From: Bacillota bacterium
Lineage (GTDB): Bacteria > Bacillota > Negativicutes > Sporomusales > UBA7701
Length of the DNA: 64,000 nucleotides
NCBI GenBank assembly: GCA_023415775.1
Contig: JAEZJM010000014.1
Span: 62,001-126,000 of the forward strand
Reading direction: 5' to 3'
Part shown: positions 24,635 to 33,258 of the stretch, in pieces
How positions within the stretch are numbered: the first letter of the stretch is position 1
How the letters are laid out: each line of letters starts with the position of its first letter
Translations under genes and position numbers: made by a program
The notes under the pieces: generated by a model
Told to the model about the DNA's origin: nothing
The model's input: the letters and a program-made list of their open reading frames with translations, nothing else
Database searches by the model: none

Positions 24635-26321
24635 CCACCTTTCCCAAACAGAACTCGACCATCACCTTGGTTCCTTCACCTTGTTTAGATTCAATCTGAA
24701 GCAGTCCCCCTGCCTCTTTCGCCCGTTCCTCCATGACTTGCAGCCCAAAGCGTTCTCCCCCGGCGGAACTGACCGACGTATCGAAGCCACAGCCATCATC
24801 AGCAACAACAACCGTCACCCGATTGTCCGTCACCCGGATAATAACTTCCGCTTTCCGGGCTTTGGCATGTTTTCGGATATTAGTCAACGCTTCCTGTATA
24901 ATCCGGAGCAACTGCGCTTCACTGGTACGGTTAAATAACCGCGCCACCGGCTGAGTGGGAAGAACGAGCCGAGTGGCAACACCATGGATCTTCTCATACC
25001 ACGTTAAATAATCCCGCAAGGTTGCAACAAAATCACGACTGTCGGCGGCGGTCTGTTTAAGCCCGACAATGGACTCTCTTACATCGGCGTTCAATTCCCT
25101 TGCGACCCCGGCCAGCCGCTCCACCTGTTTTCTGGCCTCCTCAAGCTGGGCACTGTTTATTAATGAATGGATAGTTTGCAGTTCCAGTTGCAGATAACTC
25201 CATATCTGCCCCTGCCCGTCATGAAGCTCCCGTCCCAGCCGGTTCCGTTCAGTCATGATAGCCAACGCATGTTGCTGTTCAATCAGTTGGGCTTGGATTT
25301 GCTTCTGCGCGGTGATATCATTAAAAACGATTACTTGCCCGAGTAGAGTTCCCTTAGAAGCAAGAGAAGCTATGTTCAGTTGATAATAGCGGCGTCCCTC
25401 AGGATATTCGCGGGTCGCCTCCAGGGTCTTGACACCGGCATCGCCGCCAAGTTCGGCCAAAGCAGGCCATACGGCAACAACTTCTTGAAATTTGCCACCG
25501 ACAGCTATCGGCAAACCGGCGAAGATTAATTTTGCCGCCGGATTCATGTCCACGATATAATCTTCGTCGTCGACGATCAGCAGGCCATCAATCATGTTTC
25601 GCATGACGGCGTCCTGAGCCTGGGGAAGTATACGAAAAATGAGCCAGCGTCGATAAACCCAGGCTACATACAGTCCACTCAGCAAAAAGCCGAGTTCACG
25701 CGCCAAAGGCACAGTGTCGCGGGCTACCATCCACACCAGATTACCGGCCAAGGAAAGGATCGGCGCCACAATTATAACCATAGCCTGCCGCCGGCGCCAA
25801 CCGGCGGTAGTGAGCACCCAACGCACGCTAAACACGAGACTGGCCAGGCTTAATAGATAGCCAAACCCCGTCACCAACGGCCGGAGAAGCCCTCGGACGA
25901 TCGTCATTGTCCCGTCATCCAGCCAGGCATCTCGCCAATACCAGCCGTGCCAGTTGTTGGTCAAAATAGTCAGCCACATGATTGCAATCAACCCGCGCAG
26001 GGCATATTTGACCGCCAGCGGTATTATCTTTTCCTGGCCGCTGATTTCCATAATAAACATAAACCAGGCATAGGCAAGCAAAAGTAGCGACATGTTCTGC
26101 AGACCAAGCCAGAATAGCTTAACCGGTAAATCCACGCTAATGCTGGCCATAATCAAGCCCAAAATCCACACGATTTTGCACGCCTGGGCATAAACCTGCG
26201 GAAAAGCCCCCGGCAGTTTACGGAATCGCCAGAAATAAAGCGACAGGCCTTCCAAAAAAGCGATAATCAATAGATAGAACCAGATATTAGCGCTCATTGG
26301 CTGAAAAATATATGCAGACAC
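24609..26321 (-). CDS. 7TM-sensor histidine kinase, paralog of 2368-4095
   Basis: 570 residues from a GTG with AAAGGAA eight bases upstream; the frame is open to 26348. Same order as the first module: seven membrane segments, PAS domain (DGLLIVDDEDYIVDMNPAA), HisKA_3 with GRELHDG, and HATPase with QEALTNIRKHAKA and VADDGCGFD. In the second module the DNA is visibly less GC-rich than in the first. Probably senses a related but distinct signal. Confidence 0.92.
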   Translation of the reverse strand: MSAYIFQPMSANIWFYLLIIAFLEGLSLYFWRFRKLPGAFPQVYAQACKIVWILGLIMASISVDLPVKLFWLGLQNMSLLLLAYAWFMFIMEISGQEKIIPLAVKYALRGLIAIMWLTILTNNWHGWYWRDAWLDDGTMTIVRGLLRPLVTGFGYLLSLASLVFSVRWVLTTAGWRRRQAMVIIVAPILSLAGNLVWMVARDTVPLARELGFLLSGLYVAWVYRRWLIFRILPQAQDAVMRNMIDGLLIVDDEDYIVDMNPAAKLIFAGLPIAVGGKFQEVVAVWPALAELGGDAGVKTLEATREYPEGRRYYQLNIASLASKGTLLGQVIVFNDITAQKQIQAQLIEQQHALAIMTERNRLGRELHDGQGQIWSYLQLELQTIHSLINSAQLEEARKQVERLAGVARELNADVRESIVGLKQTAADSRDFVATLRDYLTWYEKIHGVATRLVLPTQPVARLFNRTSEAQLLRIIQEALTNIRKHAKARKAEVIIRVTDNRVTVVVADDGCGFDTSVSSAGGERFGLQVMEERAKEAGGLLQIESKQGEGTKVMVEFCLGKVDGNENTAG

Positions 26322-26504
26322 AATCAGTTCCTTTCTCAAATAAAGCACAAAACCAGCTTATTAATGATTTAACAAGAGTATCTATTTATATAGAAAAAAT
26401 TTTTGACATACTTTGGTTTTTTCCTGCATTGCTGCAATTCCGGGCGACGCCCACCTCCACAACCACCTACAAAAAAACCGCGTACTACGCGAGTTCCCAG
26501 GTAT

Positions 26505-26535
26505 TCCGGATTTGGATGGTGGAGACGAGGCGTGC
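26505..26535 (+). repeat. Fragment of dispersed repeat family 3
   Basis: CGGATTTGGATGGTGGAG followed by ACGAGGCGT matches the repeats at 36393, 38007 and 42923. The remaining 26322-26616 sequence shows no gene. Confidence 0.55.
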
Positions 26536-26616
26536 CGAACCCCTGACCAATTCATATCTAAACAGCATGTTTTCTCCCTACGTCTGCGGGAGCATATACA
26601 TATCCTTACAAATGCC

Positions 26617-26645
26617 AAAGAAGCCCTGCTATGCAAGGCTTCTTT
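26617..26645. terminator. Hairpin in the 26.3-26.9 kb gap
   Basis: AAAGAAGCC and GGCTTCTTT pair around 11 bases. The T-run is short in both directions. Confidence 0.5.
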
Positions 26646-26799
26646 AACTGTGTTTTCTCCTTACTACCGATTCAATGTGGAGGGCCTGAGGGAGCATATA
26701 GGGTTAATTGGGCAATTCTAGGTACCCAAAACAAATTTGCCGGTCGTACCGGATGTAGATCAGTCTTAGACACGTTAATCCAAATCAACTATCATTACG

Positions 26800-26842
26800 A
26801 GTGACTTAAATCACTTTGCTCTAGTATTATTTTTACTATAAT
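26800..26842 (+). promoter_or_regulatory. CRP/FNR-type site with -10 at class II spacing
   Basis: AGTGACTTAAATCACT (26800-26815) is a near-perfect palindrome of the CRP/FNR type. TATAAT at 26837-26842 puts the site centre at -41.5 relative to the predicted start near 26849, the spacing used by class II activators. It drives the siroheme protein gene at 26972. Confidence 0.75.
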
Positions 26843-26971
26843 AAATACTATAACAATATTGTCTACTTAGTTCCTGACCTAATTCAATGTTTTCCATCTT
26901 AATTTTCAGGTTACCAACTTATTTCAATAGTCCCCAACTTGTTTTTATGTTTACACATGAGGAGGACGACC

Positions 26972-27628
26972 ATGACTCTGCCTTTTGCCAACATTCCTTT
27001 CTTCAACAAGCGCGTCAAATTCCCCGTCACCCCTCACATCCCCGCTGGGCTCACCAGCCCCGACCAGCTCCGCCAGATCGCCGCCGTCGCCGAAAAGTAC
27101 GGCGGCAGTCTCAAAATCACCGGCGGCAGCATCGTCATCCTCGGCCTCAGCGTCGCCGACGGCGAAAAAGCGCTCGCCGAACTCGGCGCCAGCCCCGAAT
27201 CCTTTATCGCCAAGGCTGTCCGGGGAGTCGCCGTCTGCCCCGGCAAACCCCACTGTCCCATGGCCCGCCAGGACAGCACCGCCCTCGGCCTCGCCCTCGA
27301 CGCCGAATTCTTCGGCCAGCCCACCCCCGGCAAACTGCGGCTCGGCATCAGCGGCTGCCCCAATTGCTGCGCCGAGGTCATGGTCAAAGACATCGGCCTG
27401 TACGGCACAGCCGACGGCTTCACCGTCGCGGTCGGCGGCAACGCCGGTCGCAGCGCCAAAGTCGCCCGGGTTGCGGCCGAAGGCGTGGCCTCCGGCGAAA
27501 TTGCCCCCCTCGTCCGCGCCATCCTCGCCTTCTACCGCCGCCACGGCCGCGACAAAGAGCGCCTCGGCGACACCATCGGTCGCGTCGGCTGGGACGAGTT
27601 TCTCGCCGCCGTCTTCCCGCCCCGGTAA
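26972..27628 (+). CDS. Small siroheme/[4Fe-4S] sulfite or nitrite reductase-type protein
   Basis: 218 residues from ATG 26972 (GAGGAGG upstream). This is the single-repeat, about 220-residue size of assimilatory-type sulfite reductases from sulfate reducers and clostridia. Cluster/siroheme ligands are visible: VCPGKPHC (Cys-x5-Cys) and GCPNCCA (Cys-x3-Cys). Preceded by LKITGGSIVILGL and GVAVCPG, typical of the family. The CRP/FNR-type promoter suggests anaerobic control. Whether it reduces sulfite, nitrite or another oxyanion cannot be told from sequence. No ferredoxin or flavoprotein partner is adjacent. Confidence 0.85.
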   Translation: MTLPFANIPFFNKRVKFPVTPHIPAGLTSPDQLRQIAAVAEKYGGSLKITGGSIVILGLSVADGEKALAELGASPESFIAKAVRGVAVCPGKPHCPMARQDSTALGLALDAEFFGQPTPGKLRLGISGCPNCCAEVMVKDIGLYGTADGFTVAVGGNAGRSAKVARVAAEGVASGEIAPLVRAILAFYRRHGRDKERLGDTIGRVGWDEFLAAVFPPR

Positions 27629-27808
27629 TGCTCTCAACAGCAAAGCAATCTAACGTTTTACAAATTATTCGTTTTCTCCATCTTTCTATATAGTGTCCCT
27701 ATTACAGCCGCTCTTGCCGCAAAGCCCAGCAATAATGTAGTTTTAGGGCCAAGCTTCAAAATTGCGCTTGTCTGCATTTCGCCGGATGAAAAAAGTCCGC
27801 TACTCCCT

Positions 27809-27866
27809 GATGATATACTTAGGTATGTATATCATTTACTCGATGATATATTTGTACATGTATAAC
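27809..27866 (+). promoter_or_regulatory. Two direct repeats upstream of a chemoreceptor gene
   Basis: GATGATATA starts at 27809 and again at 27842, 33 bases apart (about three helical turns), each followed by a GTATA-ending block. The first also forms TGATATAC/GTATATCA. It looks like a tandem regulator site 25-80 bases before the MCP start. Confidence 0.5.
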
Positions 27867-27888
27867 TTTAGTATGGGGAGATGCAATT

Positions 27889-29604
27889 ATGGGACTATTT
27901 AAAGACATGAAAATTGCCGCAAAAATCCTCTGTATTCTGACCGTACTGGTCATCCTCTGCGTGGTCGTCGGCGGCGCCGGACTCTACTCGGCGAAAAACA
28001 TCGCCAGCCTGGCCCACAAATTGTACGACGAGAGGATGGAGCCCAGCGAGCTAATTTCCGAAGTCAGGCTGATCAGTAAAGACACCGAGTCCAAACTGCT
28101 AGAGCTCATCCAGACCGCCGATCCCGCCGCCCAGAAGGCCATCCTCCAGGCCATCGACGACAACACCAAGGCCATCAACAAACTTCAGGAGGAGTACCAA
28201 AAAACCGCCGCCATGGACGCCTACGAACAGCAGAAATTCGCGGAACTGTCCAAAGAACTGCCCGCTTACCGGGAAGCCCGCGCCAACATCATCAAGCTGG
28301 CCACCACCGGCAAGCAGAAAGAAGCCTTCGACCTCTTCGTGGCCAGCAAGCCCGTCTTCGCCAAATCGCTGTCTATCCGCGCCGACATCAGCAAACACGA
28401 CGTCAAACTCGGCAAAGAACTCTATCAGCAAGGCGAAGCCACCGCCTCGCTCGCCACCAAGACGATCATCGGCGTCACCGTCCTTGCCGTCCTGCTGTCC
28501 ATCTTCCTCGGCCTGCTGCTGGCCAGATCCATCGCCACTCCCCTGAAGACGATGGTGGCGGCCGTCGGCGAGATCGCCGGGGGCGACCTGCGCAACACAA
28601 AAATCGCCGTAACCTCGACCGACGAACTCGGTCAGCTCGCCGTAGCGATAACCGCGATGCGGACCGAACTGCGCCAACTGATAGTGAAAACCACCCAGTC
28701 CACCGAACAAGTCGCCGCCTCCTCCGAAGAGCTCAGCGCCAGCGCCGAACAGACCTCCCTCGCCGCCAGCCAGGTCGCCGGCGCCATCACCGCCGTCGCC
28801 GACGGCGCCGCCAAGCAGCTCAAAGCCGTCGATCACACCGCCGCGACCATCGAGCAGATGTCGGCCGGCATCCAGCAGATCGCCGCAAACGCCAACACCG
28901 TCGCCGACAACTCCGCCAAATCGGCCGGCGCCGCCAAGGAAGGCGGCCGCTCGGTAGCAAAAGCGATCGCCCAGATGGGCCAGATCGAAAACACCGTCAT
29001 CAGCTCCGCCCAGGTAGTGACGAAACTCGGCGAACGCTCCAAAGAGATCGGCCAGATCGTCGACACCATTGCCGGCATAGCCGGCCAGACCAACCTCCTC
29101 GCGCTCAACGCGGCGATCGAAGCCGCCAGGGCCGGCGAACAGGGCCGCGGCTTCGCCGTGGTCGCCGAGGAAGTCCGCAAGCTCGCCGAGCAATCTCAGG
29201 AAGCGGCCAAGCAGATCGCCGACCTGATCGGCGAGATCCAGCAGGATACCGACAACGCCGTTAAGGCGATGAACGCCGGCACCGACGAAGTGCGCGTCGG
29301 CACAGCCGTCGTCAACGAAGCCGGCCAGACCTTCGAGCAAATCTTCGCCGCCTTCAACGACGCGACCGCCCAGGTCAGGGAAATCTCGACCGCCATCCAG
29401 CAGATGGCCACCGGCAGCCAGCAGATCGTCGCCGCGGTCCGCGAAATCGACGTCGTCGGCAAGGCCACCTCCGCCCAGACCGAGACGGTCTCCGCTGCCA
29501 CCGAGGAACAGACCGCCACGATGGAAGAAATCGCCGCTTCCAGTCAGGCGCTGGCCCGGATGGCCGAAGACCTCACCAACGCCGTCGGCAGGTTCAAAGT
29601 CTAG
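27889..29604 (+). CDS. Methyl-accepting chemotaxis protein, 4HB sensor
   Basis: 571 residues. Membrane segment at about 11-32, a periplasmic four-helix-bundle sensor (about 35-185), second segment (about 187-209), HAMP, and a cytoplasmic MCP signalling domain with the conserved hairpin tip GIAGQTNLLALNAAIEAARAGE. Alanine-rich heptads flank it. Signals to CheA/CheW; ligand unknown. GGGGAG precedes the ATG. Terminator at 29645. Confidence 0.94.
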   Translation: MGLFKDMKIAAKILCILTVLVILCVVVGGAGLYSAKNIASLAHKLYDERMEPSELISEVRLISKDTESKLLELIQTADPAAQKAILQAIDDNTKAINKLQEEYQKTAAMDAYEQQKFAELSKELPAYREARANIIKLATTGKQKEAFDLFVASKPVFAKSLSIRADISKHDVKLGKELYQQGEATASLATKTIIGVTVLAVLLSIFLGLLLARSIATPLKTMVAAVGEIAGGDLRNTKIAVTSTDELGQLAVAITAMRTELRQLIVKTTQSTEQVAASSEELSASAEQTSLAASQVAGAITAVADGAAKQLKAVDHTAATIEQMSAGIQQIAANANTVADNSAKSAGAAKEGGRSVAKAIAQMGQIENTVISSAQVVTKLGERSKEIGQIVDTIAGIAGQTNLLALNAAIEAARAGEQGRGFAVVAEEVRKLAEQSQEAAKQIADLIGEIQQDTDNAVKAMNAGTDEVRVGTAVVNEAGQTFEQIFAAFNDATAQVREISTAIQQMATGSQQIVAAVREIDVVGKATSAQTETVSAATEEQTATMEEIAASSQALARMAEDLTNAVGRFKV

Positions 29605-29644
29605 CACGCCAGCCGCGAAGCGGCGCACCTCGCAGTACGCGCAA

Positions 29645-29674
29645 AAAGACACCGGGCACTTGCCCGGTGTCTTT
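29645..29674. terminator. Bidirectional terminator
   Basis: A perfect 14-bp stem (AAAGACACCGGGCA and complement) with a 2-base loop, between the converging MCP and PrcB-like genes. Confidence 0.9.
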
Positions 29675-29678
29675 CCTG

Positions 29679-31097
29679 TTATTCTTTACGGTGATGATTT
29701 ATTGACGCCTTGGTCTTGCCCAGCACCTTGCCGTGCTGGTCGACAAAGGTCACGTTCACGCCGCCCCATACATCGATATATTTGCGGTCGATGGCGACGA
29801 AATCGGACGGAGTGGTGAGATTCTTGGTTTCCATCTCGCCCGGCCTGACGCTCCGGGTGCGCACCTGGACGGTCATGTTGTTGCCGGCCACTGTCACCTT
29901 CTCAATACCGATGGCGTCGGCGCCGCCGCCGCTTCCCAGATAAGCGAACAGCACCGCTTTCTCGCTGTAATCTACATCCTTGGCTCGCGCCAGAATATCC
30001 GCGGGTATACGGCTTTCCTTTTCATCCTGGCCCGCATAATCGACAATAACCGTCATCGCCATATCGCGGGGGTACGCGCCTTTGTACCAGTCCCAGCCGT
30101 CATACCTGTCCGTCTTGAAAATCACCTTGCCTGAAGGCTGCGGCACTGGCATGGGGGCCGGCTTGTCGACCCGGTAGGTCGTCCAGATCGCCCCGCCGCC
30201 GCCGAATGGCCGCACGATGATCATCGTATAGACTTTATCCCCGTGCTGCACCGCGACATCCACCTGTCCGTGGCGGGCGATAGGGGTGGCGCTGTACTTG
30301 CGGACGACGGTGAAGGTATCGGCGTCGCTGAAACCATAGTACGCTTTGCCCTCGCGCTTGGCAACCTCCAGGGGCTCGAGTCGCCATTGGTCGCGGCCGG
30401 CGTCCACCGCCTGCTGCCATTTTATCACCTTGTCATAGTCGAGGCCTTCCACGCCCGGGCCCACATCCGGCTTCTGCTCGCGGACCGCGGCCCTGACCTC
30501 GCGGACGGCGACGATCCGCCAGATATTACGCGCCCCCGGACCTGCCGGCTGGGTCAGCTTGACAAGATAGAACCGGCCGTCGTGGCCGACCAGCACCTGA
30601 GCCTCGCCGGTCCCTGACCTCTGGCCCTTGTAAAGCTGGGAAATGAGGGTAAAGGTATCCCGTGAGGCTGAGAAACCGTACTCGCCGGCGCTCTTCTTCA
30701 CTACCTGGACTGGATCGAGCAGCCACGGCCGGTGGCCTGCGGCAACTTCCGCCTGCAGCTTGGCCGCCTCATCCTTGTCTATCTTGATAACCCTGGTCTC
30801 GTCGGCCGCGCCCTCGATGATCACCCTGGCAATCTTGCCGTCGGCGGTGGTAACGGCTGCTTCGCCGCTCACCTCCACCACCTCGGCCGCGTCGCCGGAC
30901 TCGGCTTCGACCGTCTCGGCCTCTGCCGGCGCAGGCTCGGCGTAGGCGACCGCCGCGATCCGCCGCTCGTAATGCTGCGTGACACTCAGCCATTTTGCCG
31001 CCGCTTCGTCCGGCATGGCCAGCGTCGCCAGCGCCCCCGCAAAGAGTGCCAGGGCGGCGATACTATAAGTAATCTTGCTGTTTCTGTTCAAAATCAT
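29679..31097 (-). CDS. Exported protein with PrcB-type C-terminal domain
   Basis: 472 residues, signal peptide (about 1-34). Two repeats about 115 residues apart (KSAGEYGFSASRDTFTLISQ and KREGKAYYGFSDADTFTVV) flank segments of a duplicated domain. The last third resembles PrcB (protease complex subunit) domains: VLFAYLGSGGGADAIGIEKV then MTVQVRTRSVRPGE. PrcB in treponemes assembles with the dentilisin protease. A putative ECF promoter (31140-31166) matches the one before the sigma gene at 32666, so it is likely in the same regulon. Confidence 0.75.
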   Translation of the reverse strand: MILNRNSKITYSIAALALFAGALATLAMPDEAAAKWLSVTQHYERRIAAVAYAEPAPAEAETVEAESGDAAEVVEVSGEAAVTTADGKIARVIIEGAADETRVIKIDKDEAAKLQAEVAAGHRPWLLDPVQVVKKSAGEYGFSASRDTFTLISQLYKGQRSGTGEAQVLVGHDGRFYLVKLTQPAGPGARNIWRIVAVREVRAAVREQKPDVGPGVEGLDYDKVIKWQQAVDAGRDQWRLEPLEVAKREGKAYYGFSDADTFTVVRKYSATPIARHGQVDVAVQHGDKVYTMIIVRPFGGGGAIWTTYRVDKPAPMPVPQPSGKVIFKTDRYDGWDWYKGAYPRDMAMTVIVDYAGQDEKESRIPADILARAKDVDYSEKAVLFAYLGSGGGADAIGIEKVTVAGNNMTVQVRTRSVRPGEMETKNLTTPSDFVAIDRKYIDVWGGVNVTFVDQHGKVLGKTKASINHHRKE

Positions 31098-31139
31098 CTA
31101 CTCCTTTCACGGCTGACTGATTAGTCACCTCACCCTATC

Positions 31140-31166
31140 AAACGCTCCCCGCCCGGAAAGGTAACG
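31140..31166 (-). promoter_or_regulatory. ECF-type promoter before the PrcB-like gene
   Basis: On the reverse strand CGTTACCTTT (ending at 31166) and GCGTTTGA have start-to-start spacing of 22 bases between CGTTAC and CGTTT. The same pair with the same spacing precedes the ECF sigma gene. Confidence 0.6.
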
Positions 31167-31179
31167 GCCGGGAAAAGGA

Positions 31180-31217
31180 AAAATCGCCCGGTGCTACTCC
31201 AGCGACCGGGCGATTTT
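31180..31217 (-). terminator. Terminator overlapping the end of the anti-sigma gene
   Basis: AAAATCGCCCGGT pairs with its complement around 12 bases and is followed leftward by T. The stop codon of the anti-sigma gene lies within the hairpin. Confidence 0.85.
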
Positions 31218-32096
31218 CTGCAGTTCGTCCTCCGGAAGGTTGCCTTCCACCGTTACGACCGTATCCTTAACAGTCAATGTCACTCTGTTGGTCTTACCCT
31301 TGGCGGCGCTGACATCCGCGGGCACGTCGGCCCCCGCGTACGCCCGCGCCTTCGCGACGCCCGGCGCGGCCCCCTGGGTGATGACGATCGCTGCGTCGCC
31401 GCGGCCGTACACCTGGCGGATAGTCGCGGTCGCCTTGTCCACCGTCACTTCGTCCGGCTGGCGGCCCGGCCAGGCGAGGTAGCCCGCCGCCGGCACCTTC
31501 GCCAGCTTATCCGCGGCCTTCTCCGGCGCTTTTTCCGGCGCCTTGGCCATCATCAGCCGCTGTTCGCTCCGGCTGCCGTCGGCGGCCGCAGCCACCGGCC
31601 GGTCCTGGGCCGGAGGCGGCGCCGCCTCCCGGACAGAGGCCGGCGCCGTATCCGCGGTCTGTGCCGGCCGTTTTGCCGCCGCAGAATCGTCTTTAGCCTT
31701 GTCGGCTTTGGCTACCTCCGCGGCGGAATCGGCCGCCTGCGGGGCGGGGATACTCTCGATCACCACACTGCCGGCGGGCGGGATGGTCAGTTGGGGCTGA
31801 GGCGGCGCCGATGGGCCGAGGTTGAAGGCGAACACCAGCATCGCGGCCGCTGCCGTACCGGCGGCCCCCGAGGTCAGCCACAGCCGACGCCGTTTCCGCT
31901 TCGCGGCCAGTTCCTCTCCCAGCTTATCCACCAGCCCGGCCATCACAGCCGGCGGCGGACCGGTCCGTTTGAGGAGAAACGCGACTTCAGCCAGCTCTTT
32001 CGTCTCTTCGTCGCCGCCGTCAGGCTGTTCGCCGCGGTTCAGCGCGTCGAGCGCCGCCGACAGTTCGGTAAGTTTTTCGTTTTCCTTGTGACCCAT
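31194..32096 (-). CDS. Anti-sigma factor-like membrane protein
   Basis: 300 residues from ATG 32096 (AGGAGG eight bases upstream). Residues 1-70 form a helical cytoplasmic domain, without the His-Cys zinc motif of ZAS anti-sigma factors. One membrane segment (about 73-92) and a long Ala/Pro/Lys-rich periplasmic linker follow, then a C-terminal domain with TVKDTVVTVEGNLPEDELQ. The gene follows the ECF sigma gene by 12 bases, which is the usual arrangement of a cognate anti-sigma factor. The assignment rests mainly on context. Confidence 0.75.
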   Translation of the reverse strand: MGHKENEKLTELSAALDALNRGEQPDGGDEETKELAEVAFLLKRTGPPPAVMAGLVDKLGEELAAKRKRRRLWLTSGAAGTAAAAMLVFAFNLGPSAPPQPQLTIPPAGSVVIESIPAPQAADSAAEVAKADKAKDDSAAAKRPAQTADTAPASVREAAPPPAQDRPVAAAADGSRSEQRLMMAKAPEKAPEKAADKLAKVPAAGYLAWPGRQPDEVTVDKATATIRQVYGRGDAAIVITQGAAPGVAKARAYAGADVPADVSAAKGKTNRVTLTVKDTVVTVEGNLPEDELQKIARSLE

Positions 32097-32108
32097 CGCG
32101 TTCACCTC

Positions 32109-32666
32109 CTAGCCGATAATTCCGTGTTCCTTAAACAAGCGGCGCAGATTCTTCAAAGCACGTTGCTGGAGCATCTTCACCGCCGCCTCCGTCTTGCCCA
32201 TCAGCTTGGCGGTCTCCTGAAGAGACAGGGCGGCGAATATCCTCAGTTCCACCGCCTGGCGCTGTTCGGCGGGCAGCATCGCCACCATCCGCGCAATGCC
32301 CTCCCGACGCTCCTTGGCAAGCGCGCTGTCCTCCGGCAGCGGAGCGGGGTCGGCAAGCGGTTCCTGGAAGTCGGCCAGCGCCACCACCTGCGGCGACCGC
32401 CCTTTCTTGCGCCAGTGGTCGGTTATCAGGTTTAGGGCGATCCGGCCGAGGTAAGTTTTAAAGGACGCATTTGTCTCCCGGTAGCCCGGCAGGGCTCTAA
32501 AAGCCTTGAGAAACGTCTCCTGCGTTATCTCTTGGGCGTCCTCGCTGTTGGCGGTTTTCAGGCAGGCTAGTCGGTACACCGGCTGCCAGTACCGGGATAT
32601 CAGCGTTTCAAGCGCAGCCTTGTCGCCTTGCTGCGCCTGGGCTATGAGCACCTTCTCGTCCGACAC
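32109..32666 (-). CDS. ECF-family RNA polymerase sigma factor
   Basis: 185 residues. Region 2 (ALETLISRYWQPVYRLACL, EDAQEITQETFLKAFRAL) and region 4 (MVAMLPAEQRQAVELRIFAALSLQETAKLMGKTEAAVKMLQQRALKNL) are clear. No extra domains. It is followed by the anti-sigma gene. A promoter motif upstream (32767-32793) recurs before the PrcB-like gene, suggesting autoregulation. Confidence 0.93.
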   Translation of the reverse strand: MSDEKVLIAQAQQGDKAALETLISRYWQPVYRLACLKTANSEDAQEITQETFLKAFRALPGYRETNASFKTYLGRIALNLITDHWRKKGRSPQVVALADFQEPLADPAPLPEDSALAKERREGIARMVAMLPAEQRQAVELRIFAALSLQETAKLMGKTEAAVKMLQQRALKNLRRLFKEHGIIG

Positions 32667-32766
32667 CTCTCATCACCACCTTGGAAGGAAACTGAACGCG
32701 TTTTCAATCTTCCCACTCGGCGGTGAAATCATGCTTTCGGGGCGTTCATTTGCCAGTTACTCACTT

Positions 32767-32793
32767 AAACGCCGCTCAAGCCAAAAAGTAACG
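32767..32793 (-). promoter_or_regulatory. ECF-type promoter before the sigma factor gene
   Basis: Reverse strand CGTTACTTTT (from 32793) and GCGTTTAA, with the same 22-base spacing as at 31140-31166. A start near 32755 would leave a leader of about 90 bases. Confidence 0.6.
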
Positions 32794-32927
32794 CCGGGGG
32801 ACAAAAAAAGCAGCTTTTTGCGCTGCGGGGGGTACACTATAAAATGGCGCAGTCCGAAAAACGGCCGCAGCAGCTAAGCCGTGGGGATGCAGCGGAAACG
32901 GCGGCGCGGCCCGAAGGGAGGCGAACG

Positions 32928-33161
32928 ATGGACTACGCGGCGGACATCGAGGCCGAGCTGGCGGTGCTGAGGCACTTGGGGTATTCCGAGTCAGACGTGG
33001 CGCGGGTTGTGGGCATTTTCAGCGGTTATCCGAGCTGGGAGGGGCTGTCGCAAAACCAGCAGCGGCGGCTGGCGGCGGACCTGAAAAGGCACGCCCGCAT
33101 CGCCCGGCAGTGGTATTTTGCGGTGGCGGCAAGCGCCGATTCCCCTCTGACAAATCACTGA
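32928..33161 (+). CDS. Small soluble protein of unknown function
   Basis: 77 residues from ATG 32928 with GGGAGG upstream; 28 upstream codons are open but look non-coding. It is helical and charged (DIEAELAVLRHLGYSESDVARVVGIF, LSQNQQRRLAADLKRHARIARQW). No known motif; the GYSESDVARVV stretch could be helix-turn-helix-like. Transcribed divergently from the sigma gene. First gene to the right of the GC-skew change. Confidence 0.6.
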   Translation: MDYAADIEAELAVLRHLGYSESDVARVVGIFSGYPSWEGLSQNQQRRLAADLKRHARIARQWYFAVAASADSPLTNH

Positions 33162-33229
33162 CAATCTCTGGCGTTTACCCTGACATTTTCTCTGGCGTGT
33201 GTACTGACGGGAGCACTGACAGCGATGCG

Positions 33230-33258
33230 GGCGACGGGTTTTTTACCCGTCGCCTTTT
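33230..33258. terminator. Bidirectional terminator
   Basis: GGCGACGGGT and ACCCGTCGCC pair around five T; it lies between the small gene and the converging glucosaminidase gene, overlapping the latter's last codons. Confidence 0.8.

Noticed and set aside
26297..26647. A 116-residue forward frame in the 26.3 kb gap
   Set aside because: It runs through repeat family 3 and a hairpin, antisense to the kinase start; no RBS.
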